This document shows, piece after piece, positions 41,659 through 49,926 of a stretch of 64,000 bases of DNA. The notes beneath the pieces are model-generated. The model was not told the origin of the DNA. It was given only the letters and a program-made list of their open reading frames with translations, and did not search any database. Source of the stretch: UBA7702 sp040776805 (GTDB lineage Bacteria > Bacillota > Dehalobacteriia > UBA7702); the NCBI GenBank assembly GCA_040776805.1, contig JAXGZS010000007.1, positions 54,517 to 118,516 on the forward strand, written 5' to 3'. Position numbers and translations under genes: made by a program. How positions within the stretch are numbered: the stretch's first letter is position 1; every line of letters begins with the position of its first letter.

Positions 41659-43143
41659 ATGGATCGGGATTTTTTCGATAAAAACCTACCGTTACGGGAG
41701 ATTTTCGATAATATGGGCGACGCCGTTTATTTTGTGGATAATCAGGGCGTTATTTTGTTTATGAATAAAGCCGCCGAAAAGCTGGACGGTTACTCTTTCG
41801 CGGAGACCAGAGGCAAAACCGTCATGGAGATGTATCATCTCAAAGCCTCGGAAAGCCCGCTGCTGCGCGTTGTTTGCTCCCACGAACCGCTGCGCAACCA
41901 TTTTTTCCGCTATTATATCAACAACCAAGAGGTTTATCAGATTTGTAATACCTTTCCCATTCAGTTGGATAACGGCTATTGGGGCGCTTTTTCGATTCAG
42001 CAGAATGTCACCCAGTTTAAAAAAACCATTGACCGTAATATTGAGCTGCAAAAACAGCTCTTCCGCCATAAAACCCTGGGCACCGTTGGCAAGAGCGGCA
42101 AGTCGAATATTTATACCTTCGAGGATATCATCGGTGAACATCAGAGTTTGAAAGAATGCAAGATGATGGCGTATAACGCGGCGAAAGGGGACTCTTCCGT
42201 TATGCTGACGGGGCTGACCGGCACCGGCAAAGAGCTCTTCGCCCAAAGTATCCACTCCGCCAGCAAGAGAGAAAATCAACCGTTTTTGGCCATCAATTGC
42301 GCCGCCATTCCAGAAACCCTCATCGAGGGGATTCTCTTCGGAACGGTGAAAGGCGTTTATACCGGCGCCATTGACCGCAAAGGGCTTTTTGAAGAGGCCA
42401 ACGGCGGCACGCTTTTTTTGGATGAAATCAATTCGATGCCCCTGTCCGCCCAAGCCAAGCTGCTTCGGGTTTTGGAAGAAAAATATGTGCAGCCCCTGGG
42501 CGGCAGCGAGCGAATCCCCATTGATACCCGGATCATCAGCGGCTGTAATGCTTATCCCCAGGACGTCATCAACAACAAAGAGGTTAGAGAAGACCTCTTC
42601 TACCGCCTGGCGGTGGTGAATATTCTGATTCCTCCGCTAAAGGAACGGAAAAGCGATATCTTTCTCTTGGTTCATCACTTTATCGCCATGTATAACGAAA
42701 TCTATAAAAAGAACGTGCTTTGCCTGGAAGATGAGATCACGGCTTTTTTCCTGCATTACGCGTGGCCCGGCAATGTGCGCCAGCTGAAACACGCCGTTGA
42801 GTGCGCCATGAATTTGGTGGGCCCCAGAGAAACTTCGATCAAAAGGCACCACCTGCCCTTTTATCTGCTGGAGGAAGAGAAAAGCGGCGAAGGCGGCTTT
42901 TATCAGGAATTTCAGAATCTCGATAAAACGCCGGAACCCCAGGAGGACTGGCAGCCCGTGGTCCCGGTTGTTGCTGCCGGGGAAGAGCAGGGCAATGTCC
43001 TCGATTCCATTCGCCGGGAAGAGCGGGGCGCCATCATCGCGGCCCTTCGGAAAAGCGGCGGCAACGTCAGCCGCGCCGCGAGAGAGTTGGACATCTCCCG
43101 GCAGACTCTGGTTTACCGCATGAAAAAACACGGCATTCATTGA
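41659..43143 (+). CDS. Sigma-54-dependent activator 1 (PAS, AAA+, Fis-type HTH)
   Basis: This 494-residue enhancer-binding protein has an N-terminal PAS-like sensor (about 10-120; NMGDAVYFVDNQGVILFMNKAA split by a conserved AAEKLDGYSF) and a central AAA+ domain. The latter carries Walker A GLTGTGKE (about 185-192), the sigma-54 contact loop GVYTGA (232-237; consensus GAFTGA), Walker B GGTLFLDEIN and WPGNVRQLKHAVE. A C-terminal Fis-type helix-turn-helix (GNVSRAARELDISRQTL) completes it. GGGGAGAGAA precedes the ATG. It lies between mtbBC and the first BCCT operon and probably activates one or both through the TTGCA repeats. The PAS domain may sense the amine or a redox state; the ligand is not deducible. 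Confidence 0.88.
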   Translation: MDRDFFDKNLPLREIFDNMGDAVYFVDNQGVILFMNKAAEKLDGYSFAETRGKTVMEMYHLKASESPLLRVVCSHEPLRNHFFRYYINNQEVYQICNTFPIQLDNGYWGAFSIQQNVTQFKKTIDRNIELQKQLFRHKTLGTVGKSGKSNIYTFEDIIGEHQSLKECKMMAYNAAKGDSSVMLTGLTGTGKELFAQSIHSASKRENQPFLAINCAAIPETLIEGILFGTVKGVYTGAIDRKGLFEEANGGTLFLDEINSMPLSAQAKLLRVLEEKYVQPLGGSERIPIDTRIISGCNAYPQDVINNKEVREDLFYRLAVVNILIPPLKERKSDIFLLVHHFIAMYNEIYKKNVLCLEDEITAFFLHYAWPGNVRQLKHAVECAMNLVGPRETSIKRHHLPFYLLEEEKSGEGGFYQEFQNLDKTPEPQEDWQPVVPVVAAGEEQGNVLDSIRREERGAIIAALRKSGGNVSRAARELDISRQTLVYRMKKHGIH

Positions 43144-43177
43144 AAAGAGCGCATGTTACGGCCACCCGCCGCCCCAA

Positions 43178-43244
43178 TTTTGCATTTTGCATGACATTTT
43201 TTTAAATTCTTTCTTTTTGCATCAATTTGCATGAAATTTTTGCG
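43178..43244. promoter_or_regulatory. TTGCAT repeat cluster, probable activator-binding sites of the first BCCT operon
   Basis: TGCAT occurs at 43181, 43188, 43218 and 43228, each after a T run, and TGCG at 43241. The cluster is 100-165 bases upstream of the -24 element at 43345, the usual distance for a sigma-54 enhancer. Confidence 0.6.
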
Positions 43245-43307
43245 GGTCAAAAAATTGGGCGTTGATTTTTTTACATAAAACAAAATATCTTACAACCTGC
43301 TCAAAAA

Positions 43308-43337
43308 CGGGATGGCACGACGCCATCCCGTTTTTTT
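43308..43337 (+). terminator. Terminator of activator gene 1, lying between enhancer and promoter
   Basis: CGGGATGGC (43308-43316) pairs with GCCATCCCG (43322-43330), followed by seven T residues. The -24 element begins eight bases further on. Confidence 0.88.
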
Positions 43338-43344
43338 CCATTTC

Positions 43345-43360
43345 TGGCACAGTTATTGCA
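43345..43360 (+). promoter_or_regulatory. Sigma-54 promoter of the first BCCT-MttB operon
   Basis: TGGCAC (43345-43350), five bases, TTGCA (43356-43360), 44 bases before the ATG at 43405. The promoter lies inside an apparent upstream extension of the frame, so the internal ATG is the real start. Confidence 0.88.
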
Positions 43361-43404
43361 GTTATAAGAGACATCAACAAATTCATTTAGAGGAGGTAGA
43401 ATCT

Positions 43405-44964
43405 ATGGAAAATCAAGTGAAGGGGAATACGGGCAAACATGTGTTGGTTATCTCTGCGGTGATTGTCGCGGCCTTTGTCCTCTTTGGCGCAATTTTTCCG
43501 GAACAGTTAAAGGTCGGCGCGGATTGGCTTTTTAGTGTGTTAACTCGGGATTTTGGTTGGTTTTATCTGTTTACCGTTTTCGGCCTGTTACTGTTTGCGC
43601 TGTATGTTGCTTTTAGCCGTTACGGCAAAGTCAAATTGGGGAAGGACGACGATAAACCGGAATTCACCAATTTCCAATGGTTCACGATGCTCTTCGGCGG
43701 CGGCATGGGCATCGGTCTCGTCTTTTGGAGTGTGGCGGAACCGATCATGGACTACATGAGCCCCCCCAGCGTTACCCCGGAAACCACCGCCGCCATGTAC
43801 GAATCCATGAAGACGGTATTCTTCCACTGGGGTTTCCACCCCTGGGTCATCTACGCCGTTGCCGGCCTTGGTCTTGGCTATTTTGCTTTCCGCAAAGATA
43901 AGCCGTTTTTGGTCAGCTCCGCTTTGGAACCGCTGATCGGCGACAAAGTTCACGGTCCCTTGGGTAAAGCCGTTGACATCTTAGCTGTTTTTGCTACGAT
44001 TTTCGGCGTCGCCACCAGTCTCGGTTTGGGCGCTTCCCAAATCGTCGGCGGCCTCGGCTACGTTTACGGCATCGAGTCCACCACTGCTTTGACCTGTATC
44101 ATCATTGCCATCATCACCGTGATCTTCACCATTGCCACCATGACCGGTCTGCAAAAAGGCATTCAGCTCGTTGCCGATATCAAAATTTGGCTTTCCATTG
44201 CCTTTATGGTTTTTATCTTCCTCTTTGGCGGCGCGGTCTTCATCTGCGACCTATTCACCAATACCTTCGGCGGTTACCTCGGCGGTATCATCACCAAGAG
44301 CCTTTGGATGGAAAACAAATCCTTTGTTTCCGGTTGGACCGTATTTTATTGGGCCTGGTGGATTGCTTGGGCGCCCTTCTGCGGTCAATTTGTGGCCCGG
44401 GTATCCAAAGGCCGTTCGATTCGCCAGTATATTCTCGCTGTGATGCTGCTCCCCGCCGGTTTCGGCTTCATTTGGCTGGCCATCTACGGCGGTGCTGCTT
44501 TCAATCTCAACGAAATCACCGGCGGTCTCATCCAAGCTGCGGTGGGCACCGACTACACCACCGGACTTTTCGCCCTCTTGCAGCAACTGCCGGTTTACGC
44601 CCTTACGGCGCCGCTGGCCATCGCCTTGATCGCCTTTTGCTTCCTCGGCTCGGCCAACTCCGCCACCTACGTTTTGGCCATGCTCACCTCCAACGGCGAT
44701 ATGGAACCCAGTAAAAAGCTGCGGGCCGGCTGGGGCATTGCCCAGGGCGCTGTGACCATTGTCTGCATCATCGTCGGCGGCACCGCCATTTTGAGTATTC
44801 TGCAAACGGTTTCCATCGTCGCGGCTTTCCCCTATATGTTCGTGATGATCTTTATGTGTATCGCCATCATCAAAGCGCTGCGCCTGGAATTTGAACCGGA
44901 AATCGAAGCAAAGGCCAAAAAAGTAAAAATAGAAGAAAAAATTCCCATTTCCAAAGCGAAATAA
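43405..44964 (+). CDS. BCCT-family betaine/carnitine/choline transporter 1
   Basis: This 519-residue, twelve-helix secondary transporter belongs to the BCCT family, which moves quaternary ammonium compounds across the membrane. Signatures are GGGMGIGLVFWSVAEP (the glycine stretch in helix 3), HWGFHPWVIYAV, the aromatic substrate-box helix WTVFYWAWWIAWAPFCGQFVARVSKGRSIRQ (seen as FYWAWW and SKGRSIRQ) and a charged C-terminus. AGGAGG precedes the ATG. It starts the sigma-54 operon BCCT1-mttB-BCCT2, which implies that its substrate is what the MttB-type enzyme demethylates. Whether it exchanges (CaiT-like) or is ion-driven (BetP-like) cannot be decided. Confidence 0.92.
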   Translation: MENQVKGNTGKHVLVISAVIVAAFVLFGAIFPEQLKVGADWLFSVLTRDFGWFYLFTVFGLLLFALYVAFSRYGKVKLGKDDDKPEFTNFQWFTMLFGGGMGIGLVFWSVAEPIMDYMSPPSVTPETTAAMYESMKTVFFHWGFHPWVIYAVAGLGLGYFAFRKDKPFLVSSALEPLIGDKVHGPLGKAVDILAVFATIFGVATSLGLGASQIVGGLGYVYGIESTTALTCIIIAIITVIFTIATMTGLQKGIQLVADIKIWLSIAFMVFIFLFGGAVFICDLFTNTFGGYLGGIITKSLWMENKSFVSGWTVFYWAWWIAWAPFCGQFVARVSKGRSIRQYILAVMLLPAGFGFIWLAIYGGAAFNLNEITGGLIQAAVGTDYTTGLFALLQQLPVYALTAPLAIALIAFCFLGSANSATYVLAMLTSNGDMEPSKKLRAGWGIAQGAVTIVCIIVGGTAILSILQTVSIVAAFPYMFVMIFMCIAIIKALRLEFEPEIEAKAKKVKIEEKIPISKAK

Positions 44965-44992
44965 TGAGCATTGACCTGAAAGGAGATTTGAG

Positions 44993-46420
44993 ATGATTCC
45001 CAAATTCGATGTTTTGACAAAAGAAGAGGTACAAAAAGTGAATGACCATACCATGGAGATCTTGACAGAGGTCGGTGTGGAGTTCACCTATGATCCCGCC
45101 ATTAAGGTTTTTCAGGAGGCAGGATTTAAGACGGAGGGTCACAGAGTATATTTCAAACGGGAGGATGTCGAAAATCTCGTCAAAAAAGCCCCTGCGGAAT
45201 TCAAGCTCCATGCCAGAAATCCTCAAAAAACCGTAACCTGCAACCATACGGAATTGAACTTAACGCCCTCCTATGGCCCTCCGTATATCTATGATCTCAA
45301 AGGCAATACCCGCTATTCCAGCATGGAAGATTATGATAACATCGTGAAATTAACCCAGATGAGCGAAAATATCAATCATACCGGCGGCAATGTTTGCGAA
45401 CCCGTCGATGTACCCGAAGAAATCCGTCACATGAAAATGCTCATGAGCCACATCAAGAATGCCGACAAGCCTTTCATGGGCAGCGCCTACGGTGTAACCG
45501 GGGCGGCGGACTCCGTGAAAATGTGCGAATTGATCTTCGGCGGCCGTGATGTGCTGAAAAAGAATCCCGCCCTGATCACTTTGATCAACTCCATCACGCC
45601 CCTGAAATTCGACGACAGAATGCTCGGCGCACTGATGACCTATGCCGAAGCAGGCCAGGCGTTACTGATTTCTTCTTTGGTCATGAGCGGTTCCACCGGT
45701 CCCGTGGGGATGGCGGCAACCTTGGCGTTGCAGAACGCGGAAATTCTTGCCGGTATCTGCCTGGCTCAGCTGATCAACCCCGGCACTCCCTGTATCATGG
45801 GTTCCACCTCCGGCCCTGTGGATATGCGCGGTATGTCCCTGTCCATCGGCTCCGCCGAAACCGCCCTCTACACCGCGGCCACGGCGCAGATGGCCCGCTA
45901 CTACGATGTTCCCAGCCGTGGCGGCGGCGGCTTGAACGACGCCAAAGTCGTGGACGCCCAGTGTGGTTACGAAGCCATGCTGACATTACTGGCTGCGGCC
46001 ACCTCCGGTATTACTTATGTGCTGCACGCGGCCGGAATCATGCAGTATTACACCGCTTTCTCCTATGAAAAATTCATCATCGACGATGAAATCGCGGGAC
46101 TTGTGCGAAAATTCATCAAAGGGTATAATTTTTCCGAAGAGATGTTCCTGATGGACGATATCAAACAAGTCGGTCCCGGCGGTCACTTCCTCTATCAGGC
46201 TTCTACCTTTGCCCATTGCCGTGACGAACTCCGCGACGTCTACGTCAGCGACCGCGGCAACTGGCAGGATTGGGATGCAAAGGGCAGACGCACCGTGGCG
46301 GAAGTCGCTTGCGAAAAATGGCAGCAGCTTCTCAAAGACTACGAGACCCCGGCCATTGATGAAGCACTGGAAAAAGAATTGGCCGCGTTCATCGAAAAAA
46401 GAACAAAAGAATTGATGTAA
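44993..46420 (+). CDS. MttB-superfamily methyltransferase without pyrrolysine, 1
   Basis: This 475-residue protein belongs to the trimethylamine methyltransferase (MttB) superfamily. The frame is uninterrupted. The segment where true MttB carries pyrrolysine appears to be an ordinary one (YVLHAAGIM, around residue 345), so it belongs with the non-Pyl branch that includes glycine betaine, carnitine, proline betaine and gamma-butyrobetaine methyltransferases. It would transfer one methyl group of a quaternary amine to a corrinoid protein. Family features include SYGPPYIYD, GSTGPVGMAATLALQNAEILAG, CIMGSTSGPVDMRG and DDEIAGLV. AAAGGAG precedes the ATG. Placement between two BCCT transporters favours a betaine-like substrate; which one is unknown. 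Confidence 0.88.
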   Translation: MIPKFDVLTKEEVQKVNDHTMEILTEVGVEFTYDPAIKVFQEAGFKTEGHRVYFKREDVENLVKKAPAEFKLHARNPQKTVTCNHTELNLTPSYGPPYIYDLKGNTRYSSMEDYDNIVKLTQMSENINHTGGNVCEPVDVPEEIRHMKMLMSHIKNADKPFMGSAYGVTGAADSVKMCELIFGGRDVLKKNPALITLINSITPLKFDDRMLGALMTYAEAGQALLISSLVMSGSTGPVGMAATLALQNAEILAGICLAQLINPGTPCIMGSTSGPVDMRGMSLSIGSAETALYTAATAQMARYYDVPSRGGGGLNDAKVVDAQCGYEAMLTLLAAATSGITYVLHAAGIMQYYTAFSYEKFIIDDEIAGLVRKFIKGYNFSEEMFLMDDIKQVGPGGHFLYQASTFAHCRDELRDVYVSDRGNWQDWDAKGRRTVAEVACEKWQQLLKDYETPAIDEALEKELAAFIEKRTKELM

Positions 46421-46443
46421 GGGATTGCTGTAAAAATGAGACT

Positions 46444-46476
46444 GTTGTGGTGCGGCGGATCATGCCGCACCACAAC
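46444..46476 (+). other. Intercistronic hairpin between the MttB-like gene and BCCT2
   Basis: GTTGTGGTGCGGC (46444-46456) pairs perfectly with GCCGCACCACAAC (46464-46476). There is no T tract, so mRNA processing or partial attenuation is more likely than full termination. Confidence 0.75.
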
Positions 46477-46499
46477 GTTGTCGGAAACGGGGTGAAAGT

Positions 46500-47999
46500 A
46501 TGCTAAAAAACTTTGCCGAAGCCATCGACAAAAAGGTCTTCATTGCCGGAGGGCTGTTTTGCCTGTTGTTTTTAATTTGGACGATAGCCGCACCGGAACA
46601 GGCCGGGGCCGTCTTTTCTAAGATTTTATCGGTATTCAGTGCGGATTTCGGTTGGTTGTATTTGTTGATCGTCACATTCTTCATTGTGTTTTTAATCTAT
46701 GTGGCCCTCTCCAAATACGGTAAGCTTGTCTTAGGCAAGGAGGGCGATCAACCGGAGTATACCAGAAACAGTTGGTTTGCCATGCTCTTCGCCGCCGGTA
46801 TGGGGATCGGCCTGGTCTTTTGGAGTGTGGCGGAACCGATGAGCCATTATCTTTCGCCGCCTTACGGTGAAGGCTCTACTGTGGAATCGGCCTCCATTGC
46901 CATGCGCTACGCCTTCATGCACTGGGGCATCCACCCTTGGGCTTGTTACGGTATGATCGGTTTGCCCCTGGCCTATTTTCAGTTCCGTAAAGACCGCCCT
47001 GCGCTATTAAGCTCCTGCGTGGAACCGTTAATCGGTGAAAAGAGGGCGAGGGGCTGCATCGGCAGTATCATCAATGTGCTGGCAGTGTTCGCCACTGTTT
47101 TCGGCGTCGCCACTTCTCTGGGGTTGGGGGCCATGCAGATTAACAGCGGGCTTCATTATGTTTTTGGAATTCCCTACAGCAATCCCGTGGTGTTCGGCAT
47201 CATTGCCGTAACAACTGCGTTGTTTGTGACCTCTGCCGTCAGCGGCATCGACAAAGGGATTCGTATGTTAAGCAATATCAACATGGTGTTGATGGCAATT
47301 CTACTGCTTTTTATCTTTTTTGCCGGATCCATGCTCTTTGTAACGAATTTCTTTGTGGATTCCCTTGGCCAATATCTTACCCATATTGTCGGCGCCAGCT
47401 TTTGGACGGATCCCTTTGGTGAAAGCAACGGCTGGCTCAACGGTTGGACGATCTTTTATTGGGCTTGGTGGATTTCATGGGGGCCCTTTGTGGGCGGTTT
47501 TATTGCCCGCATTTCCAAAGGTCGTACGATCCGGGAATTCGTCCTCGGCACCTTAGCCTGCCCGGCGCTGGTGTGTTTTATCTTCATGGCGATTATGGGC
47601 GGTAATGCCATTCATTTTGATTTGAACGGTGTGAAATCCATTGCCGACTCCATGCAAAATAATATTTCATATGCCCTTTTTTCTCTGCTGAATCTGTTTC
47701 CCTTGGCAAAGCTAAGCTCATTGCTGGCCATTGTGCTGATCGTTGTTTTCTTTGTCACCTCGGCGGATTCCTCCACCTTTGTCTGTTCTATGATGACGGC
47801 CAAAGGCGTGCAGGACCCGCCGGCTTCCCTGAAAATTTTCTGGGGTGTGATCGAAGGCGCCGTCGCCGCTGTTTTGCTCTATGTGGGTGGTCTTGCCGCG
47901 CTGCAATCGGCGGCCATCATCGCCGCCTTCCCTCTGATGTTTATCTGTTTGTTCATGGCGGCGGCACTCATCAAGGCACTGAGACAGGAAATCACGTGA
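46500..47999 (+). CDS. BCCT-family transporter 2
   Basis: This 499-residue, twelve-helix BCCT transporter is clearly more similar to BCCT4 (59502) than to its operon partner BCCT1. Shared stretches include FAAGMGIGLVFWSVAEPMSHY (as GMGIGLVFWSVAEPM), RYAFMHWGIHPWA, SLGLGAMQINSGL, FWTDPFGESNGWL and SADSSTFVCSMMTAKG. The helix-8 box reads FYWAWWISWGPFVGGF. GGGGTGAAAG precedes the ATG. It is third in the sigma-54 operon. Two unequal transporters per methyltransferase suggest uptake of substrate and exchange for the demethylated product, which is an inference. Confidence 0.9.
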   Translation: MLKNFAEAIDKKVFIAGGLFCLLFLIWTIAAPEQAGAVFSKILSVFSADFGWLYLLIVTFFIVFLIYVALSKYGKLVLGKEGDQPEYTRNSWFAMLFAAGMGIGLVFWSVAEPMSHYLSPPYGEGSTVESASIAMRYAFMHWGIHPWACYGMIGLPLAYFQFRKDRPALLSSCVEPLIGEKRARGCIGSIINVLAVFATVFGVATSLGLGAMQINSGLHYVFGIPYSNPVVFGIIAVTTALFVTSAVSGIDKGIRMLSNINMVLMAILLLFIFFAGSMLFVTNFFVDSLGQYLTHIVGASFWTDPFGESNGWLNGWTIFYWAWWISWGPFVGGFIARISKGRTIREFVLGTLACPALVCFIFMAIMGGNAIHFDLNGVKSIADSMQNNISYALFSLLNLFPLAKLSSLLAIVLIVVFFVTSADSSTFVCSMMTAKGVQDPPASLKIFWGVIEGAVAAVLLYVGGLAALQSAAIIAAFPLMFICLFMAAALIKALRQEIT

Positions 48000-48233
48000 C
48001 ACCTTCGTTATTTGTCACTTTCCATATTCTACTCTCTTTCATCGCCGGGGAAACCCCGGCCCCCTCATGAATCCGTCACCCGGATTCAACTGACATACTC
48101 TCCATAACCGAAGAAGCCGTTTCGCACAACCTTGCGGGGCGGTTTTTTCGGCTGCGAAAAAAATAGAATACCCTGTAGGCCTTGGGGCCCAAGGCGTACA
48201 GGATTTGTGAAGGGAAATGCTTTGGCCGGGGAA

Positions 48234-48262
48234 TTGACAGCGATAAAAAAGGTTGTTATGAT
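48234..48262 (+). promoter_or_regulatory. Sigma-70-type promoter of activator gene 2
   Basis: TTGACA (48234-48239), 17 bases, TATGAT (48257-48262). It overlaps the ATG pair at 48258, which therefore cannot be the start, and supports initiation at 48300. Confidence 0.75.
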
Positions 48263-48299
48263 GGAATTAGATTTTAGTAACGGTTTGAGGATGCGACCC

Positions 48300-49721
48300 A
48301 TGGATTTTCGCGATGATGAAATGATGAAATACGGTTTGCCCTTTGCCGCGATTTTCGACAAAATTGCGGAAGCGGTCTATTGCTGCGATCTTGAAGGCAA
48401 TCTTGTCTATATGAATAAAAAAGCGGAACAATTGGACGGTTTTGCTTTTTTGCAGGTGCGGGGGAAATCCATTGCTGATCTTTACGGTCTCGATAAGACA
48501 ACGAGTCCGCTTTTGAAAGCGCTTTACGAGGCCAAGCCGGTAGAGGACGCCCAAGTGACCTATTACGTCAATGGCCGAGAGGTGACGCAGCTCTGTAACG
48601 CTGCACCCCTTCGGCAGGACGGTCGCCTTACCGGCGCTTATTCGATCCAGCGGGATATCACGGAGATGAAGCAAATCATCGAAACGAATTTGGCCTTGCA
48701 GTGGGAGATCATGGGCTGTCAGAAAAAGCAAGGCAGCGGCAATGCCCGTGAGGCGGCAATGCTGCTCATCGGCGAAAGCGAAAACTTCAAACGCTGTAAA
48801 CAGAGGGCTTTTCAGGCCGCGCAAAACGACTCCGCCGTTTTTTTGGTGGGGGATACCGGCAGCGGCAAGGAGCTTTTCGCCCGCTTTATTCATGATCAAA
48901 GCGACCGCGCCAAAGGCCCCTTTTTGGCCCTAAATTGCGCCGCAATCCCCGAAGGCCTGCTGGAGGGGATCTTGTTCGGTACGGCCAAAGGCGTTTATAC
49001 CGGCGCTGTGGAGCGGGAAGGCTTGCTTTTGGAGGCCGATGGCGGCACCGTCTTTCTCGATGAAATCAATTCCATGCCCCTGGCCTCTCAGGCCAAACTC
49101 TTACGGGTACTGGAAGAAAAAAAAGTATACAAGCTCGGCGGCAGCCGGGGAAAGGCCCTTCATGTGCGCCTCATCAGCAGCAGCAATGAACTGCCCCGAG
49201 GGGCGGTGGAACGCGGCGCACTGCGGGAGGATCTCTTTTACCGCCTGTCCGTCGTCTATATCCAAATTCCGCCTTTAAAAGAGCGGCGGGAAGATATTCC
49301 CCTGCTGGTGGATTATTTCCTTGCCGATTATAATCAACGCTTTGCCAAAAATGTGATCGGTGTTGCCGATGAGGTGATGTCTTTTTTTGCCGAGTTTTCC
49401 TGGCCGGGCAATGTGCGCCAACTGAAACACAGCATTGAGTCGGCAATGAATTTTACCGACAGCGGCCAGTGGATCGGCTTTTGCGCCTTGCCGCCGTACC
49501 TCTTTGAGCCGGTGGCGACGAAAGCCGTGACGCCCCTTGCCGAAACAGAGACGCCGACGGAAACGCCGGTTACCGTCATGGAGGCCATTCGCGACGGCGA
49601 AAAAAAGGAGATCGTCGACGCCCTCAAAAAGGCAAAAGGCAACATGGCCCAGGCCGCCCGGTTTTTGGGTATGACACGCCAGGCCATGGTCTACCGGGTC
49701 AAAAAATACGGGCTCAAATGA
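48300..49721 (+). CDS. Sigma-54-dependent activator 2 (PAS, AAA+, Fis-type HTH)
   Basis: This 473-residue protein is paralogous to activators 1 and 3. The PAS-like domain contains IAEAVYCCDLEGNLVYMNKK. The AAA+ domain has Walker A GDTGSGKE, loop GVYTGAVEREG, Walker B GGTVFLDEIN and SWPGNVRQLKHSIE. The C-terminal helix-turn-helix is GNMAQAARFLGMTRQAM. The start at 48300 is chosen because the promoter overlaps earlier ATGs, GAGG lies upstream, and the paralogues start with the same MD-type N-terminus. It lies between BCCT2 and the ATPase operon, whose sigma-54 promoter at 49875 it may activate. Confidence 0.88.
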   Translation: MDFRDDEMMKYGLPFAAIFDKIAEAVYCCDLEGNLVYMNKKAEQLDGFAFLQVRGKSIADLYGLDKTTSPLLKALYEAKPVEDAQVTYYVNGREVTQLCNAAPLRQDGRLTGAYSIQRDITEMKQIIETNLALQWEIMGCQKKQGSGNAREAAMLLIGESENFKRCKQRAFQAAQNDSAVFLVGDTGSGKELFARFIHDQSDRAKGPFLALNCAAIPEGLLEGILFGTAKGVYTGAVEREGLLLEADGGTVFLDEINSMPLASQAKLLRVLEEKKVYKLGGSRGKALHVRLISSSNELPRGAVERGALREDLFYRLSVVYIQIPPLKERREDIPLLVDYFLADYNQRFAKNVIGVADEVMSFFAEFSWPGNVRQLKHSIESAMNFTDSGQWIGFCALPPYLFEPVATKAVTPLAETETPTETPVTVMEAIRDGEKKEIVDALKKAKGNMAQAARFLGMTRQAMVYRVKKYGLK

Positions 49722-49823
49722 TCCCTTCAATATTCTACTTTCGCATCGTTTTGAACTATTTTTTGTCATTTTATGCGTTTTCTATCATGCCCTTACGACT
49801 TAAGCATCGGTAAAACTCAGTCT

Positions 49824-49846
49824 AAAACACCGCTACCGGCGTTTTT
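49824..49846 (+). terminator. Probable terminator after activator gene 2
   Basis: AAAACACCG (49824-49832) pairs with CGGCGTTTT (49837-49845), one mismatch, followed by T. It lies 29 bases before the next sigma-54 promoter, as at 43308. Confidence 0.6.
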
Positions 49847-49874
49847 AAGAAAAGGTGCGCTGCTTTGGTTTTTT

Positions 49875-49890
49875 GGCACAAGACTTGCAT
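49875..49890 (+). promoter_or_regulatory. Sigma-54 promoter of the ATPase/MetH-activation operon
   Basis: TGGCAC (49875-49880), five bases, TTGCA (49886-49890), 36 bases before the ATG at 49927. TTCGCAT and TATGCG cores are present upstream (49738-49780). Confidence 0.88.
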
Positions 49891-49926
49891 TATCATAAGG
49901 TATCTGATTGTAAGGAGGCCAGTTAT

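Noticed and set aside
44993..46420. Trimethylamine methyltransferase MttB proper
   Set aside because: The frame has no amber codon, while true MttB carries pyrrolysine; the neighbouring BCCT genes also point to a betaine-type substrate.
48132..48299. Upstream extension of activator 2
   Set aside because: A TTGACA-N17-TATGAT promoter at 48234-48262 lies inside it, so it is not translated. The paralogues start at the equivalent of 48300.
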